Origin: Prosthecobacter algae
GTDB lineage: Bacteria > Verrucomicrobiota > Verrucomicrobiia > Verrucomicrobiales > Verrucomicrobiaceae
Assembly: GCF_039542385.1 (NCBI RefSeq)
Contig: NZ_BAABIA010000002.1
Span: 186,001 to 250,000, forward strand
Direction of reading: 5' to 3'
DNA: 64,000 bases
Position numbers and translations under genes: made by a program. Numbering within the stretch: position 1 is the stretch's first letter; every line of letters starts with the position of its first letter. Below, in pieces: positions 34,877 to 44,826 of this stretch. The notes under the pieces are model-generated. The model was not told where the DNA came from. It did not search any database and worked only from the letters and a program-made list of their open reading frames with translations.

Positions 34877-36274
34877 ATGCCATCGACACAAGAATTTGCT
34901 GAAATCGTCGTCGACGGTTTGCCGTATCGCCTAACCTCCGCAATATTCAAAATTGGACGGAGCGAGGCTAATGATGCCATTATCGATGAGGCCTCAGTCT
35001 CTACCGCGCACGCCATTATCAGCCGAGAAGGTGGGGTCTATGGCCTTACTGATCTTGGGTCATCCAACGGCACGTTCATAAATGGCAAGAAGATCACCAC
35101 AGCACCGTTACACAGCGGGGACATGATTGCAGTTGGAGGAGTGGAAATTCTGTTTCGCAATTTGAGACCGATTTCCACGCCGAAGCCTCCACCATCGCAA
35201 AGCATTCAGCCCTCATCAATTGCCACGTCTCTTGACTCTAATATCAGTGATGTTGCAGGGCATAACCCGCCCACTAATGAGATTGCCGTTGCTATACGCG
35301 ATACGTACAAGCATTTCCGCGAATTGGATTATAACCTCCTGTTTCCATTACGCCGAATATTCAGTCCAAGCTTCATTAGCAAACGCGCTGTAACATGGGT
35401 TCTTACCTTTGGACTTTTCCCAATGTTAATTTCGCTTTGCGTTCTTTTTTTTGGACTACGTTTCGAACAATCTGCTTGGCTTATCGGCGGATACTTTTGC
35501 TATTTTTGGGCTGTCTATTTCAACGGTCTAATTCGGCCCCAACGACCTCTTTGGAAGCGCGGTTTAGGATATTTTATATTTACCTCCTTTGTTGGAATTC
35601 CTTTGCTGCTGGCTTGGAAAGAAATGCCTATTATTGCTGATATTTACCTCGGTTCTGAGAGTGAAAATTTCATTATCAGGGCATTCGGATTCGTAGCTGG
35701 TGTCGGGGTTTTTGAAGAAACCTGCAAAGCACTTCCATTGTTGTTTTTTTCACTACGTAGATCTCTTCCAATTCGAGAAGGAATTTTTCTGGGGCTCATG
35801 TCTGGCCTAGGCTTCGCTTTAGCCGAGGTCGTCCTGTACTCGGTTAACTATTGGCAACAATCCGCTCAACTTAGCGCATTGGTCATTACGGAAGCTGTTG
35901 CTCAGTCCATGAATACCAACGAATTTGTATCCAGGATTGATAGTATCGTTCCAAAGCTCGGTGAGCATTACGGAAGCACGCTGACCATTCAAATAGTACG
36001 ATTTATTCCCCTACCTCTATTGCACGCGGTTTGGGCGGGCACGGTCGGCTGGTTTGTAGCAATTGCGAGCGAGCGCAAATCATCAGGCTGGCCAATCATT
36101 GTTGTGGGCATCGTCTTCATGGCAATCACCCATGGTCTTTATAATGTTTTTTCAAATGGCATCCTTGGCCTTGTCATCGCCGCATTTTCAATCCTTTCTT
36201 TCTTCTGCTACCTACTACACGCAGAGGAAGTTGAACCTAAACCATCCAAACCTGAGCAACCCGTGAACAGCTAA
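34877..36274 (+). CDS. FHA-domain / PrsW-family membrane protease fusion
   Basis: A 465-residue fusion. Residues 10-98 form an FHA phosphothreonine-binding domain (FKIGRSEANDAII; GLTDLGSSNGTFINGKKI at 56-73). A linker rich in Pro and Ser follows, then about eight membrane helices from 170. PrsW protease positions are present: EETCK at 280-284, FALAE with Glu 317, His 383 in LLHAVWAG and His 419 in THGLYN. PrsW-type enzymes cut membrane anti-sigma factors or other membrane proteins. FHA binding implies recruitment by a Thr-phosphorylated partner, for example a Hanks-kinase substrate. The gene and its 5' region are markedly richer in A and T than their neighbours, suggesting transfer. No Shine-Dalgarno motif. 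Confidence 0.85.
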   Translation: MPSTQEFAEIVVDGLPYRLTSAIFKIGRSEANDAIIDEASVSTAHAIISREGGVYGLTDLGSSNGTFINGKKITTAPLHSGDMIAVGGVEILFRNLRPISTPKPPPSQSIQPSSIATSLDSNISDVAGHNPPTNEIAVAIRDTYKHFRELDYNLLFPLRRIFSPSFISKRAVTWVLTFGLFPMLISLCVLFFGLRFEQSAWLIGGYFCYFWAVYFNGLIRPQRPLWKRGLGYFIFTSFVGIPLLLAWKEMPIIADIYLGSESENFIIRAFGFVAGVGVFEETCKALPLLFFSLRRSLPIREGIFLGLMSGLGFALAEVVLYSVNYWQQSAQLSALVITEAVAQSMNTNEFVSRIDSIVPKLGEHYGSTLTIQIVRFIPLPLLHAVWAGTVGWFVAIASERKSSGWPIIVVGIVFMAITHGLYNVFSNGILGLVIAAFSILSFFCYLLHAEEVEPKPSKPEQPVNS

Positions 36275-36287
36275 CAAGAGCAACGCC

Positions 36288-37076
36288 ATGCCCACTGACC
36301 ACCGCGACTGGTACGACACCCCGCTATACTACGACATCATCTTCGATGCCGATACCCCGCGCGAGGCCACCTTCCTGGAAACCGTGTGGACCATCTTTGG
36401 CGAAAAAAGCCGCACCCGTCGGTTGCTGGAGCCCGCCTGTGGCAGCGGCAGGCTGGTCATCGAAATGGCCCGCCGGGGTTGGGACGTGGCCGGGTTCGAT
36501 GGCAACGAGCGGATGCTGGACTTTGCCTGGGAACGCCTCAAAAAAGAAGGCCTCAAAGCCCACCTATGGCCAGACTGGATGCAGAGCTTCACCACCCCCA
36601 AAAAGGACCATTACGATCTCGCCCATTGCCTCGTCAGCACCTTCAAATACCTGCACACCGAGGCCGATGCCATCGCCTGCCTGCAACGGGTCTGCGCCGC
36701 TTTAAAGCCCGGCGGCATCTTCGTTCTAGGGCTGCATCTCAGCAACTACACCACAGCCAAAGAGGAGCACGAACGCTGGAAGGCCAGGCGGGATGACATC
36801 GAAGTCGTGTGCAATACCCACACTTGGCCACCGGACCGCAAGACACGCCTGGAAGCCCTGCGCACCAGGCTTAAAATCAGCCACCAGGGCCGCAGCCACA
36901 TTCAGGAGACCCGCTGGCAGTTCCGCACCTACGACGTCCGCCAAATGAAGGCACTTCTGCGCCAAGTGCCCGAACTTGAACTTCAGATTTGTTATGACTT
37001 CACCTATGAAGTCGAGACCCCGCGCAAGCTGGACGACAGCTACCCCGACATCGTGCTCGTGTTGAAACGGCGGTGA
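36288..37076 (+). CDS. Class I SAM-dependent methyltransferase
   Basis: A 262-residue methyltransferase. Motif I is LLEPACGSGRLVIEMA (Gly-rich loop at 51-54), the acidic residue binding the SAM ribose is Asp 71 in VAGFDGN, and a later strand AHCLVSTFKYL and LKPGGIFVLGLHL (post-motif) complete the fold. It lies 13 bp after the FHA-PrsW gene but returns to high GC, so co-transcription is possible although the origin differs. There is no signal peptide. The substrate, small molecule or other, cannot be deduced. Confidence 0.86.
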   Translation: MPTDHRDWYDTPLYYDIIFDADTPREATFLETVWTIFGEKSRTRRLLEPACGSGRLVIEMARRGWDVAGFDGNERMLDFAWERLKKEGLKAHLWPDWMQSFTTPKKDHYDLAHCLVSTFKYLHTEADAIACLQRVCAALKPGGIFVLGLHLSNYTTAKEEHERWKARRDDIEVVCNTHTWPPDRKTRLEALRTRLKISHQGRSHIQETRWQFRTYDVRQMKALLRQVPELELQICYDFTYEVETPRKLDDSYPDIVLVLKRR

Positions 37077-37150
37077 TTTAAATTTCCCTCACGCGTGAAA
37101 TAGTTCGTTAAATCGGCCCGGCTTCAGGAAAAGACTCTTGAGAGCCCACC

Positions 37151-37684
37151 ATGTCACCAGCCGAAATCGAACAGCACCAGCGTTTCCTGCGCAGCCTAAC
37201 GGCGCATGAACCTGCCGTGCGTGCCTATGTGCGACGATTGGTGCCCTCCCGGGCCGATGCAGATGACGTCATGCAGGAAGTGGCCATCGTGTTGTGGGAA
37301 AAATTCAGCGAGTTCCGGCAAGGAGCCGAGTTTCGCCCCTGGGCCTTTGGCATCGCCCGCTTTAAAGTCCTGTCCTGGCTGCGTGACAAAGGCCGCGACC
37401 GCCTCGTCCTCAGTGAAGAAGTCGTGGACCTCATCGCCGAAGAAACGGCCCTGGATGAGACCCGGCTGGAGCGCCAGCGCCGCGCGCTGGAGACTTGCAC
37501 CCAAAAGCTGGAGCCCGACCACAAGCATCTCCTCATGCAGGCGTATCAGCCGCAGGCGCAGATTCAGCAGGTGGCCGCCACCAGCGGACGTTCCGTCACC
37601 GGTTTTTATCAGTGGCTGCATCGGATCCGCCGCCTGCTGGCCGACTGTGTTCAGCGTGAATTGGCCAAGGAGGATGCGTCATGA
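37151..37684 (+). CDS. ECF sigma factor, Verrucomicrobium/Rhodopirellula type
   Basis: A 177-residue sigma-70 family factor. Region 2 spans about 12-80 ([40 protein letters not shown]) and region 4 about 110-172 ([20 protein letters not shown]). It resembles the small sigma factors expanded in Rhodopirellula and Verrucomicrobium. Its stop overlaps the next gene by four bases (ATGA), so it is translationally coupled to a FecR-type membrane protein that probably holds it at the membrane. It heads a five-gene same-strand cluster. Confidence 0.92.
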   Translation: MSPAEIEQHQRFLRSLTAHEPAVRAYVRRLVPSRADADDVMQEVAIVLWEKFSEFRQGAEFRPWAFGIARFKVLSWLRDKGRDRLVLSEEVVDLIAEETALDETRLERQRRALETCTQKLEPDHKHLLMQAYQPQAQIQQVAATSGRSVTGFYQWLHRIRRLLADCVQRELAKEDAS

Positions 37685-39135
37685 ACCTGGATGAACGGAT
37701 CCACCGCTACATGGATGGGCTCGCCACTGCCGAGGAGGTGCAGCAGCTCCAAAACATCCTGCTCACCCAGCCTGAAGCACGACGCCTGTTTGCGGATCTG
37801 GCCAATCTGGATGCCGCCCTCGCCGAACAGGCCACTGGCTGGGAATCCCCTGTCCAAGGAAAGTCGGCCAAACCTCAGCGGACAGCCATTCCCCACTTTT
37901 GGTTAGCCGCAGCCGCAGCGCTGACCCTGCTCATCACCGGAACGTGGTGGTGGCAAAGCAACGGAGCCGCTCATGCCACCGTGGCCCGTGGCATTGGCAG
38001 CAGCACTTTTTCTCAAGGTATGCAGATTCACAATGCGGCCTATGAAATGGAAGCTGGCACCGTGGAGTTCATCACCGCACGTGGGGCAAAGGTGGTCATC
38101 GAAGCCCCCGCGAGTTTCCAGTTTGAAAATGGCCAGCGGCTGTGGCTGAAACGCGGCCGGGTGGCGGCGGATGTGCCGCCTTCGGCGAAAGGTTTTACCG
38201 TCATCACCCCGACAGGCCAGGCCGTGGACCTGGGCACCCAATTTGGTGTGGATGTGCCGCAGCAGGGCCAGGCAGAAATCCATGTCTTCAAGGGCGAAGT
38301 CATCGCCCAATCCTTCAAGGGAGGCAAACGCCAGAGCCTGAAGGATGGCCAGGCCTACTCCCTGCAATCCGGGGCAGGAGCCGCGCGAGAGATCCGCTCC
38401 GCAGCTTTTATCCAGCCCGATGAAATGCCTGCCCTGCAGGCGGCCCTCACCTCCGGTCAGCGCAGCCGTTCGGATGCCGCCATGGCCGCACTGCGACAAG
38501 ACCCGACCCTGATCGCCCTGCTCGACTTTGAAAATTCCAAACTACCGCCCGGCACTTTTCGCATGACCCAGGGCCGCTGGCCTGGATCACGCGCCCCCGA
38601 GTTCGTCAATGTGGGCGATCACATGAAGCTCGATGCGGGCGGTGATCACACCTGGCCCCAACTCACACTCGCCGCTTGGGTGCGGCTAGACCGGCTGGAA
38701 GCCCTCTACCAGTCCCTTTATCACACCGATGGTTGGGATGATGACAAGCGAGGTCAAGTCCACTGGATCATTAAGAAGGACGCCACCATGCGCCTCGCGC
38801 TCAAACGCAATACCTTACTTCCCGGCTCCTCTGAGAAAGACGGCTTCCCAGATTCCGCCACCCCGGTCCTGCCTGAGAAAGGGCGCTGGGTGCACGTGGC
38901 CGTGACCTACGATGCCGAGGCCAAACTCATCCGCTTTTACCTCAATGGAAGGTTTGATAAAGAATGCCTTCAAGCCACCGCCCACCCGGCCCTGCTGGGG
39001 CCTGCGCAGATCGGCAACTGGGACTCTCAAGACCGCAAACTAAGCGGTCGCGTGGACGAACTCATTTTGTTAGGCCGAACCATGACCGACGATGAAATCC
39101 GCGCCCTGTTTGACGCCGGCAATCCATACTTATGA
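37681..39135 (+). CDS. FecR/LamG membrane protein, probable anti-sigma factor
   Basis: A 484-residue protein. Residues 1-60 are cytoplasmic and include the anti-sigma-like helix [18 protein letters not shown]. One membrane helix covers about 72-91, a FecR domain about 100-225 ([20 protein letters not shown]), and a LamG/concanavalin-like domain about 285-484 ending [20 protein letters not shown]. The plan fits an outside glycan-binding sensor that releases the neighbouring sigma factor. AAGGAGG lies about seven bases before the ATG, one of the few strong Shine-Dalgarno motifs here. Both ends overlap neighbouring genes by four bases. Confidence 0.9.
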   Translation: MNLDERIHRYMDGLATAEEVQQLQNILLTQPEARRLFADLANLDAALAEQATGWESPVQGKSAKPQRTAIPHFWLAAAAALTLLITGTWWWQSNGAAHATVARGIGSSTFSQGMQIHNAAYEMEAGTVEFITARGAKVVIEAPASFQFENGQRLWLKRGRVAADVPPSAKGFTVITPTGQAVDLGTQFGVDVPQQGQAEIHVFKGEVIAQSFKGGKRQSLKDGQAYSLQSGAGAAREIRSAAFIQPDEMPALQAALTSGQRSRSDAAMAALRQDPTLIALLDFENSKLPPGTFRMTQGRWPGSRAPEFVNVGDHMKLDAGGDHTWPQLTLAAWVRLDRLEALYQSLYHTDGWDDDKRGQVHWIIKKDATMRLALKRNTLLPGSSEKDGFPDSATPVLPEKGRWVHVAVTYDAEAKLIRFYLNGRFDKECLQATAHPALLGPAQIGNWDSQDRKLSGRVDELILLGRTMTDDEIRALFDAGNPYL

Positions 39136-42017
39136 ACTCTAGCCTAAAGCTCAAAGCATGGAGTACCCAAGCATGGAGCACAGGCGTCCCGCCTGTGTCT
39201 AAACACCAAGGATGCCTGTCCTCCATAATCAAACATGGAGCGCTCAAGCATGGAGCCCATGCGTCCCGCCTGTGTCTTAAACAGCCAGGATGGATATTCT
39301 CCATACTCTTCACCGCCAACCTTACCGCCGCACCCGTGGACTTTGTCCATGAGATACGCCCGGTTCTGGAAAAACACTGCTACTCCTGCCATGGGCCGGA
39401 CAAGCAAAAATCCGGCCTGCGTTTGGACATCAAGGCCGATGCCCTGCGCGGCGGTGACTCCCATGCGCCTAACATTGTATCCGGCAAAGCCCCAGAGAGC
39501 CCGCTCATCCAGTTCATCACCACAGATGACGAGGACACCCGGATGCCTCCAAAAGGGGAAAGGCTGTCCACCGCCGAGGTGGGCCTGCTCACCCGCTGGA
39601 TCAATGAAGGAGCCATGTGGCCTGAAGGTGTGGACACGGCCAAGACCGTGGACAAACGCGACCACTGGGCCTTCAAACCACTGCCGCCTCAGCAAGGCAG
39701 CCTGGATTCCTTCATCGCGGCCAAGCTTGCCGAAAAAGGTCTTCACCTGTCTCCAGAAGCCGATCGCCGGACCCTCATCCGCCGGCTTCACCTCATCTTG
39801 CACGGACTGCCACCAACTCCCGAAGAAATCGAAGCCTTCGCCGCAAACAACGATCCCAAGGCTTATGAAAAATTGGTGGATCGCCTGCTCGCTTCGCCTC
39901 GTTATGGCGAACGCTGGGCACGCCATTGGCTAGATGTCATCGCCTTTGGGGAAACCCATGGATTTGAGGTAAACACCCCACGCCCCAATGCCTGGCCCTA
40001 TCGAGATTACGTGATCCAGGCTTTCAATGAAGATACCCCATATCCCCAATTCATCCTGGAACAGCTCGCCGGAGACACCGTGGGGAAAGATGCCGCTACG
40101 GGTTTCATCGTCGCCAGCGCCGCCCTGCTTCCCGGCCAGATCGGCAAAGATGAAGAGTCCAAAGCCAAGGCCCGTCAGGATGAACTCAATGACATGGTCA
40201 GCGTCACCGGTGGCGCTTTTCTGGGCCTCACCCTGCACTGCGCCCGCTGCCATGACCACAAGTTCGATCCCGTATCCCAAGCGGACTACTATGGCCTGCA
40301 GGCCATCTTTTCAGGCGTCCGTCATGGGGAGCGTCCGCTGAAGTCAGCCGAGACACGAAAGTATGAGGAAGAAAACGCCACCCTGCTGCCACGTCTAGCC
40401 AAAGCGACTCATCGGCTGATCCAGTTTGAACCACTGGCTAACGCAAGTTCACCGCGACCTCCAATTCACACCCACCGCAACATTGACCGCTTTACCACGG
40501 TCCAAACTCAAAAGTTGCGCTTCACCGTCCTGGCCACTTCAGAGAACAACCGCTACGAGCCCTGCCTTGACGAACTGGAAATCTACAATACCGCCGGGCA
40601 AAACATCGCCCTCACTGGACAAGGGGCCAAGGTCACTGCCTCGCCAAGTTGGGACAGTGGCAAACATCGCCTGATCCATCTCAACGACGGCCAATATGGC
40701 AATGACCGCAGTTGGATCAGCAAGACGAAAGGAGCAGGCTGGGTGCAGGTGGAATTCCCCAAAACGGAAAGCATCGAAGCCATCGTCTGGGGCCGGGACC
40801 GGCTGGATGACTTCAACGATCGCTTGCCTGTGGAGTATCGCGTCGAAATCGCTCGCGCCGATGGCACTTGGCAGCTCGTTGCAGCTTCACAAGATCGCCT
40901 GCCTTATCCAGGCCCCAAAGCCCGCCTCTCTCAGCCAGAGCCGCAAGATGCCAGCAAGGTATCTGCCTGGCATGAGGCCAGAGGAGAAGTCAATGCCTTG
41001 GAAAGCAAACTCAGCACGGCCAAGACAGGCCCAATGGTCTATGCAGGCCGGTTTGAACCTGCTGCCCCCTCGTTCCGGTTGAACCGAGGAGATGTCACCC
41101 AGCCGAAGGAAGAAGTCTCGCCCGGAGCGGTCTCCGCGCTGGGAGCCCCTCTGACCCTAGACAAAAACCTGCCCGAACAAAAACGCCGCATCGCCCTGGC
41201 CCAATGGCTCGCTGATCCTGCCAATCCTCTGCCTGCCCGTGTGCTAGTGAACCGCCTGTGGCAGCACCATTTTGGCGAAGGCATCGTCAACACGCCGAAC
41301 GACTTTGGCCGCAATGGAGCTCTACCCACACACCCGGAACTGCTCTCCTGGCTCGCCACCGAATTCATCCGCAGCGGCTGGAGCATCAAGCACATGCAAA
41401 AACTCATCGTCATGAGCAAGACCTGGAGACAGAGCAGTGCCCCACGCCAGGATGGCCTAACGGCAGATGCGCAAACCCAGCTCCTCTGGCGTTTCCCGCC
41501 CCGCCGCCTGGAGGCAGAGGCCCTCCGGGATGCCATGCTCACCGTCTCAGGCACACTGGATCTCAAAATGGGCGGCCCCGGTTACAGCGCCTTCGCACCT
41601 AACAACAACTACGTTCGTGTGTACGACCCCAAGGCCGACTTCGGCCCCGCCGACTGGCGACGTATGATCTACATGACCAAGGTCCGCGTGGCGCAGGACT
41701 CCACCTTTGGCAGCTTCGACTGTCCCGATGCCGGCCAGTCCCAGCCAAAGCGCCCCCGTTCCACCACGGCCATCCAGGCCCTCAGCCTGTTCAACAGCGG
41801 CTTTGTCAATCAGCAGGCCGAAATCCTCGCCACCCGCCTGGAACGAGACGCAGGCAAGACACCAGCCCAGCAGATCCAGCGGGCCTTTGCCCTCACCACC
41901 CAGCGTCCGCCCTCCTCCGATGAAGTACGCGTGTGTGAATCCCTCATCCAAGAGCACGGCCTGCCCGCCCTCTGCCGCGTGCTGCTGAATGCCAACGAAT
42001 TCATTTTTGTGCCATGA
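39132..42017 (+). CDS. Planctomycete-type cytochrome (PSD1) with DUF1549 and DUF1553
   Basis: A 961-residue protein. The heme site CYSCH is at 83-87 ([20 protein letters not shown]), then DUF1549 ([20 protein letters not shown]), a discoidin-like insert ([17 protein letters not shown]) and C-terminal DUF1553 ([40 protein letters not shown]). The first 53 residues come from two about 77-bp REP-like repeats read in different frames; a signal-peptide-like stretch ([18 protein letters not shown]) only begins at residue 54. The start at 39132 overlaps the previous stop and no closer in-frame ATG exists. Such proteins are paired with DUF1501 proteins in PVC genomes; their reaction is unproven. Export may be affected by the repeat-derived leader. 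Confidence 0.9.
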   Translation: MNSSLKLKAWSTQAWSTGVPPVSKHQGCLSSIIKHGALKHGAHASRLCLKQPGWIFSILFTANLTAAPVDFVHEIRPVLEKHCYSCHGPDKQKSGLRLDIKADALRGGDSHAPNIVSGKAPESPLIQFITTDDEDTRMPPKGERLSTAEVGLLTRWINEGAMWPEGVDTAKTVDKRDHWAFKPLPPQQGSLDSFIAAKLAEKGLHLSPEADRRTLIRRLHLILHGLPPTPEEIEAFAANNDPKAYEKLVDRLLASPRYGERWARHWLDVIAFGETHGFEVNTPRPNAWPYRDYVIQAFNEDTPYPQFILEQLAGDTVGKDAATGFIVASAALLPGQIGKDEESKAKARQDELNDMVSVTGGAFLGLTLHCARCHDHKFDPVSQADYYGLQAIFSGVRHGERPLKSAETRKYEEENATLLPRLAKATHRLIQFEPLANASSPRPPIHTHRNIDRFTTVQTQKLRFTVLATSENNRYEPCLDELEIYNTAGQNIALTGQGAKVTASPSWDSGKHRLIHLNDGQYGNDRSWISKTKGAGWVQVEFPKTESIEAIVWGRDRLDDFNDRLPVEYRVEIARADGTWQLVAASQDRLPYPGPKARLSQPEPQDASKVSAWHEARGEVNALESKLSTAKTGPMVYAGRFEPAAPSFRLNRGDVTQPKEEVSPGAVSALGAPLTLDKNLPEQKRRIALAQWLADPANPLPARVLVNRLWQHHFGEGIVNTPNDFGRNGALPTHPELLSWLATEFIRSGWSIKHMQKLIVMSKTWRQSSAPRQDGLTADAQTQLLWRFPPRRLEAEALRDAMLTVSGTLDLKMGGPGYSAFAPNNNYVRVYDPKADFGPADWRRMIYMTKVRVAQDSTFGSFDCPDAGQSQPKRPRSTTAIQALSLFNSGFVNQQAEILATRLERDAGKTPAQQIQRAFALTTQRPPSSDEVRVCESLIQEHGLPALCRVLLNANEFIFVP
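39157..39311 (+). repeat. Two REP-like repeat units inside the 5' end of the cytochrome gene
   Basis: Unit 1 (39157-39233) and unit 2 (39234 to about 39311) both begin CATGGAG, continue with a second AGCATGGAG, carry the palindromic core GCGTCCCGCCTGTGTCT and end CCAT. They are about 77 bp, not a multiple of three, so the two units are translated in different frames and still leave the gene open. Confidence 0.85.
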
Positions 42018-43480
42018 CTGCGCCTCTCTCCACCCACGGCCTGGGTCTGCTGAACCGCCGCAACTTTCTCTCCAGTGCAGCGGGCCTAGGCCTAGCCACC
42101 CTGCTAGGCGAAAACACCTCCTTGGCCAGTACGAGGCCCATCCGCCCGGCCATTGATCCCTCCAACCCACTCGGCGCACGCAGCACTCACTTTGCGCCCA
42201 AGGCGAAGCGCGTACTCGTTCTTTTCTGCTCCGGGGCCGTCAGCCACCTGGATTCCTGGGATTGGAAACCCGAGTTGCTACGCATGGATAGCAAACCTAT
42301 GCCAGGGGCCAAAGAAAACTTCCTCACTTTCCAGGGCGAAAACGGAAACTTGGTTAGACCGCTCTACGACTTCAAGCCTCGCGGCCAGACCGGCAAGATG
42401 GTATCCGATCTCTTCCCCCACCTCGCCTCCATGGCGGATGACCTCACCTTCATCCACTCCATGACGGCCAAGTCCAACACCCATGGCCCGGCGGAAAACC
42501 AGATGAGCACCGGCTTCATCTTCGATGGCTTCCCCAGCCTCGGCTCATGGGTCAGCTACGCCCTCGGTTCCGAAGCAGAAAACCTGCCCGCCTATGTCGC
42601 CATCCCGGATCCGCGCGGCGTCCCCCAGGCAGGCGTAAACAACTGGGGCAATGGTTTCCTTCCTGCCGTCTTTCAGGGCACTGCCTTCAATTCCAGCCGC
42701 CCTATTTACAACCTCGCTCGGCCTGAGAAAGTCTCCGCCGCCAGCGACCTCGCCTCTCGCGATGTCCTGAAGTTCCTCAATGAAAAGCACCTGGAAAAAT
42801 TCCCCGGTGACACGGAACTCGCCGCCCGCATCGCCAGTTACGAACTCGCCGCCAAGATGCAGCTCTCCGTGCCGGAGGTGAGCGACCTTTCCAAAGAATC
42901 CGCCACCACTTTAAAAGCTTACGGCGTGGATGATCCCAATCCCGTCAAAAGCGGCTTTGCGAAAAACTGCCTCCTCGCACGCCGCCTGCTGGAGCGCGGC
43001 GTCCGCTGCGTGAAGCTTTACAATGGAGCCTATGCCATGGGCGAAGGCATCGGCAACTGGGACGGTCACCGAAAGCTGAAGGAGCAGTATGACAAACACG
43101 CGCCCATCTTTGACCAACCTGCTGCTGCACTGATCCACGATCTCCGCCAGCGCGGCCTTTTGGAAGACACCCTCGTCGTCTGGTGTACGGAATTTGGCCG
43201 CATGCCCACCTTTCAAAAAGGCGCGAGCGGCCGCGACCACAATCCCCAGGGATTCACCGTCTGGATGACAGGAGCTGGTGTGAAGCCCGGCGTCAGCTAC
43301 GGAGCCACCGACGAGCTGGGTCACAAAGCCGTCGAAAAGGTCACCACCATCTACGATTTCCACGCCACCATCCTGCACCTACTGGGCCTGGATCACGAAC
43401 GCCTCAGCTACTACCACAACGGCATTGACCGCCGCCTCACCGACGTCCACGGCCATGTGATCAAAGGCATCCTCGCTTAA
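42014..43480 (+). CDS. DUF1501 protein, sulfatase-like fold
   Basis: A 488-residue protein with a Tat-like start ([20 protein letters not shown]). The DUF1501 signature includes [20 protein letters not shown] near residue 66, [12 protein letters not shown] in the middle and a late [20 protein letters not shown] block with the His/Asp positions of the alkaline-phosphatase superfamily. DUF1501 proteins almost always follow DUF1549/DUF1553 cytochromes, as here with a four-base ATGA overlap. It is probably exported and forms a functional unit with its neighbour. The reaction is not known to me. Confidence 0.92.
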   Translation: MTAPLSTHGLGLLNRRNFLSSAAGLGLATLLGENTSLASTRPIRPAIDPSNPLGARSTHFAPKAKRVLVLFCSGAVSHLDSWDWKPELLRMDSKPMPGAKENFLTFQGENGNLVRPLYDFKPRGQTGKMVSDLFPHLASMADDLTFIHSMTAKSNTHGPAENQMSTGFIFDGFPSLGSWVSYALGSEAENLPAYVAIPDPRGVPQAGVNNWGNGFLPAVFQGTAFNSSRPIYNLARPEKVSAASDLASRDVLKFLNEKHLEKFPGDTELAARIASYELAAKMQLSVPEVSDLSKESATTLKAYGVDDPNPVKSGFAKNCLLARRLLERGVRCVKLYNGAYAMGEGIGNWDGHRKLKEQYDKHAPIFDQPAAALIHDLRQRGLLEDTLVVWCTEFGRMPTFQKGASGRDHNPQGFTVWMTGAGVKPGVSYGATDELGHKAVEKVTTIYDFHATILHLLGLDHERLSYYHNGIDRRLTDVHGHVIKGILA

Positions 43481-43547
43481 ACAAGCGCATGCCCTTCATC
43501 ATTCCCCTCTGGACATCCCGCGCCGCATCATCTCCAATACGGGCCGC

Positions 43548-44534
43548 ATGATTCGGACCGCCACCCTCACCGCCGCCCTGGCCTGCCTTTGCAGCGGGAC
43601 GCACCTCCTCGCCCAGGACACGACTCCACCTCCGGCTGCCCCTGCCGCCGCTACCGCTGAGAAAGCAGCCTTTGCGTTTAAGGATGGCGACCGCCTCGTC
43701 CTCATCGGCAACACCGTCATCGAGCGCGAGCAACGCTACGCCACCCTTGAGCCCCGACTGGCCCTCGCCCTTGGCGAAACCAAAGTGACGATCCGCAATC
43801 TCGCCTGGAGTGGCGATACCGTTTACGGCCACGCCCGCTCTTACTTCGGCCCCCCAGAAGAGGGCCTCGAGCGCATGGCCAAGCACCTGGAACTGCTGAA
43901 ACCCACCGTCGTGCTACTCTGCTACGGTTCTGAAATGGCCTTCGAAGGCCTCAGCGATCTCCCTCGTTTCCTCACGGGTTACCGCAATCTCCTCGCCCTT
44001 ATCCGCAAGCAGGCCCCCGGCGTCCGCGTCATCATCGCCACACCGCCACCTCTGGAAAATCTGCCACCGCCGATGCCCGACCTAACGGATGCCAACAAAA
44101 ATCTTTCCAGCTTCCGCGATGCCCTGCGCAAATTCGCCGGCTCCCAGAACACCTACTTCGTGGACTGGTTCGAGCTCATGGGCGGCATGCCCAAACCCGG
44201 CCAGACCGCCAAGCCCCTCACCGAAAACGGCGTCCACTACACCCGCGAAGGCTATCAAAAGCTCAGCACCAAGCTCGTCCAGGGCCTGGGCCTCACCCCG
44301 CCCCAGATCTCCGAGGCGGAACTCGGCGGCCTCCAGAAAGAAGTCCTGAAAAAAGACGAACTCTTTTTCAACCGCTGGCGCCCCCAGAACGAGACCTACC
44401 TCTTCGGCTTCCGAAAGCACGAACAGGGGCAAAACGCCAAGGAGATCCCCATGTTTGATCCCCTGATCGACCAGGCCGACGCCAAGATTCAGGAACTCAA
44501 AGCCGAGCTGCTCTCTAACAAAAAGACACTGTAA
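43548..44534 (+). CDS. Exported SGNH-like protein with altered nucleophile motif
   Basis: A 328-residue protein with a signal peptide (TATLTAALACLCSGTHLLAQ). The SGNH block I reads LVLIGNTVIEREQRYATLEP, so the usual GDS is GNT and no Ser is at the nucleophile position. Later blocks remain: RNLAWSGDTVYG (Gly), LLCYGSEMAFEG in place of GxND, and GVHYTREGYQKL with a His. It may be a non-hydrolytic or Thr-dependent member; similar GNT forms exist in PVC proteins. It lies 67 bp after the DUF1501 gene and is probably the last gene of the sigma-factor operon. Confidence 0.82.
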   Translation: MIRTATLTAALACLCSGTHLLAQDTTPPPAAPAAATAEKAAFAFKDGDRLVLIGNTVIEREQRYATLEPRLALALGETKVTIRNLAWSGDTVYGHARSYFGPPEEGLERMAKHLELLKPTVVLLCYGSEMAFEGLSDLPRFLTGYRNLLALIRKQAPGVRVIIATPPPLENLPPPMPDLTDANKNLSSFRDALRKFAGSQNTYFVDWFELMGGMPKPGQTAKPLTENGVHYTREGYQKLSTKLVQGLGLTPPQISEAELGGLQKEVLKKDELFFNRWRPQNETYLFGFRKHEQGQNAKEIPMFDPLIDQADAKIQELKAELLSNKKTL

Positions 44535-44826
44535 TCAGTTCCCTCCCGGGGTTGCAGCCGAGATGAGGTGACCAAACGCTAGCGAGATTGCCCCCTGCCG
44601 GAGGCAGACGAACCTCCCTGCAAGGCGAGCCCCGGAGGGCGGGAATTCCGCTCATGCGGCGTTTTAGGCCCGTCTTTCCCCTTGCGATTCCGCGATCTCC
44701 CCCGAATATGGCGGCCCTTTTGTCCGGTGGCCCTCTGGCCGCGCGGGACATCAGCCCGACGCAGCCCTCAGGAGTGGGAGGCCGTGTTCGGTTATCAACA
44801 GAACACTCCTAACCCGAAAAACATAC
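44535..44826. other. Leader region upstream of rpsA
   Basis: A 292-bp stretch with no convincing gene. A 74-codon frame (44588-44812) is low-complexity Pro/Arg/Gly and overlaps short inverted repeats such as CCGC-TCAT-GCGG (about 44649-44660), so I read it as noncoding. It should carry the rpsA promoter and a 5' leader. Autogenous control by S1 binding its leader is known in E. coli; nothing here proves it. Confidence 0.4.

Noticed and set aside
35300-36274. CAAX-type protease reading of the FHA fusion
   Set aside because: The order EETCK, FALAE, HAVWAG, HGLYN follows PrsW; the Arg and Asn-rich signature of CAAX/ABI proteases is absent.
37084-37150. Sigma-factor autoregulatory promoter upstream of 37151
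   Set aside because: I could not see a bipartite motif shared with another position in the window, so no site is claimed.
44588-44812. 74-codon frame upstream of rpsA as a possible leader peptide
   Set aside because: Pro/Arg-rich, overlaps inverted repeats and lacks an attenuator-like codon run or terminator.
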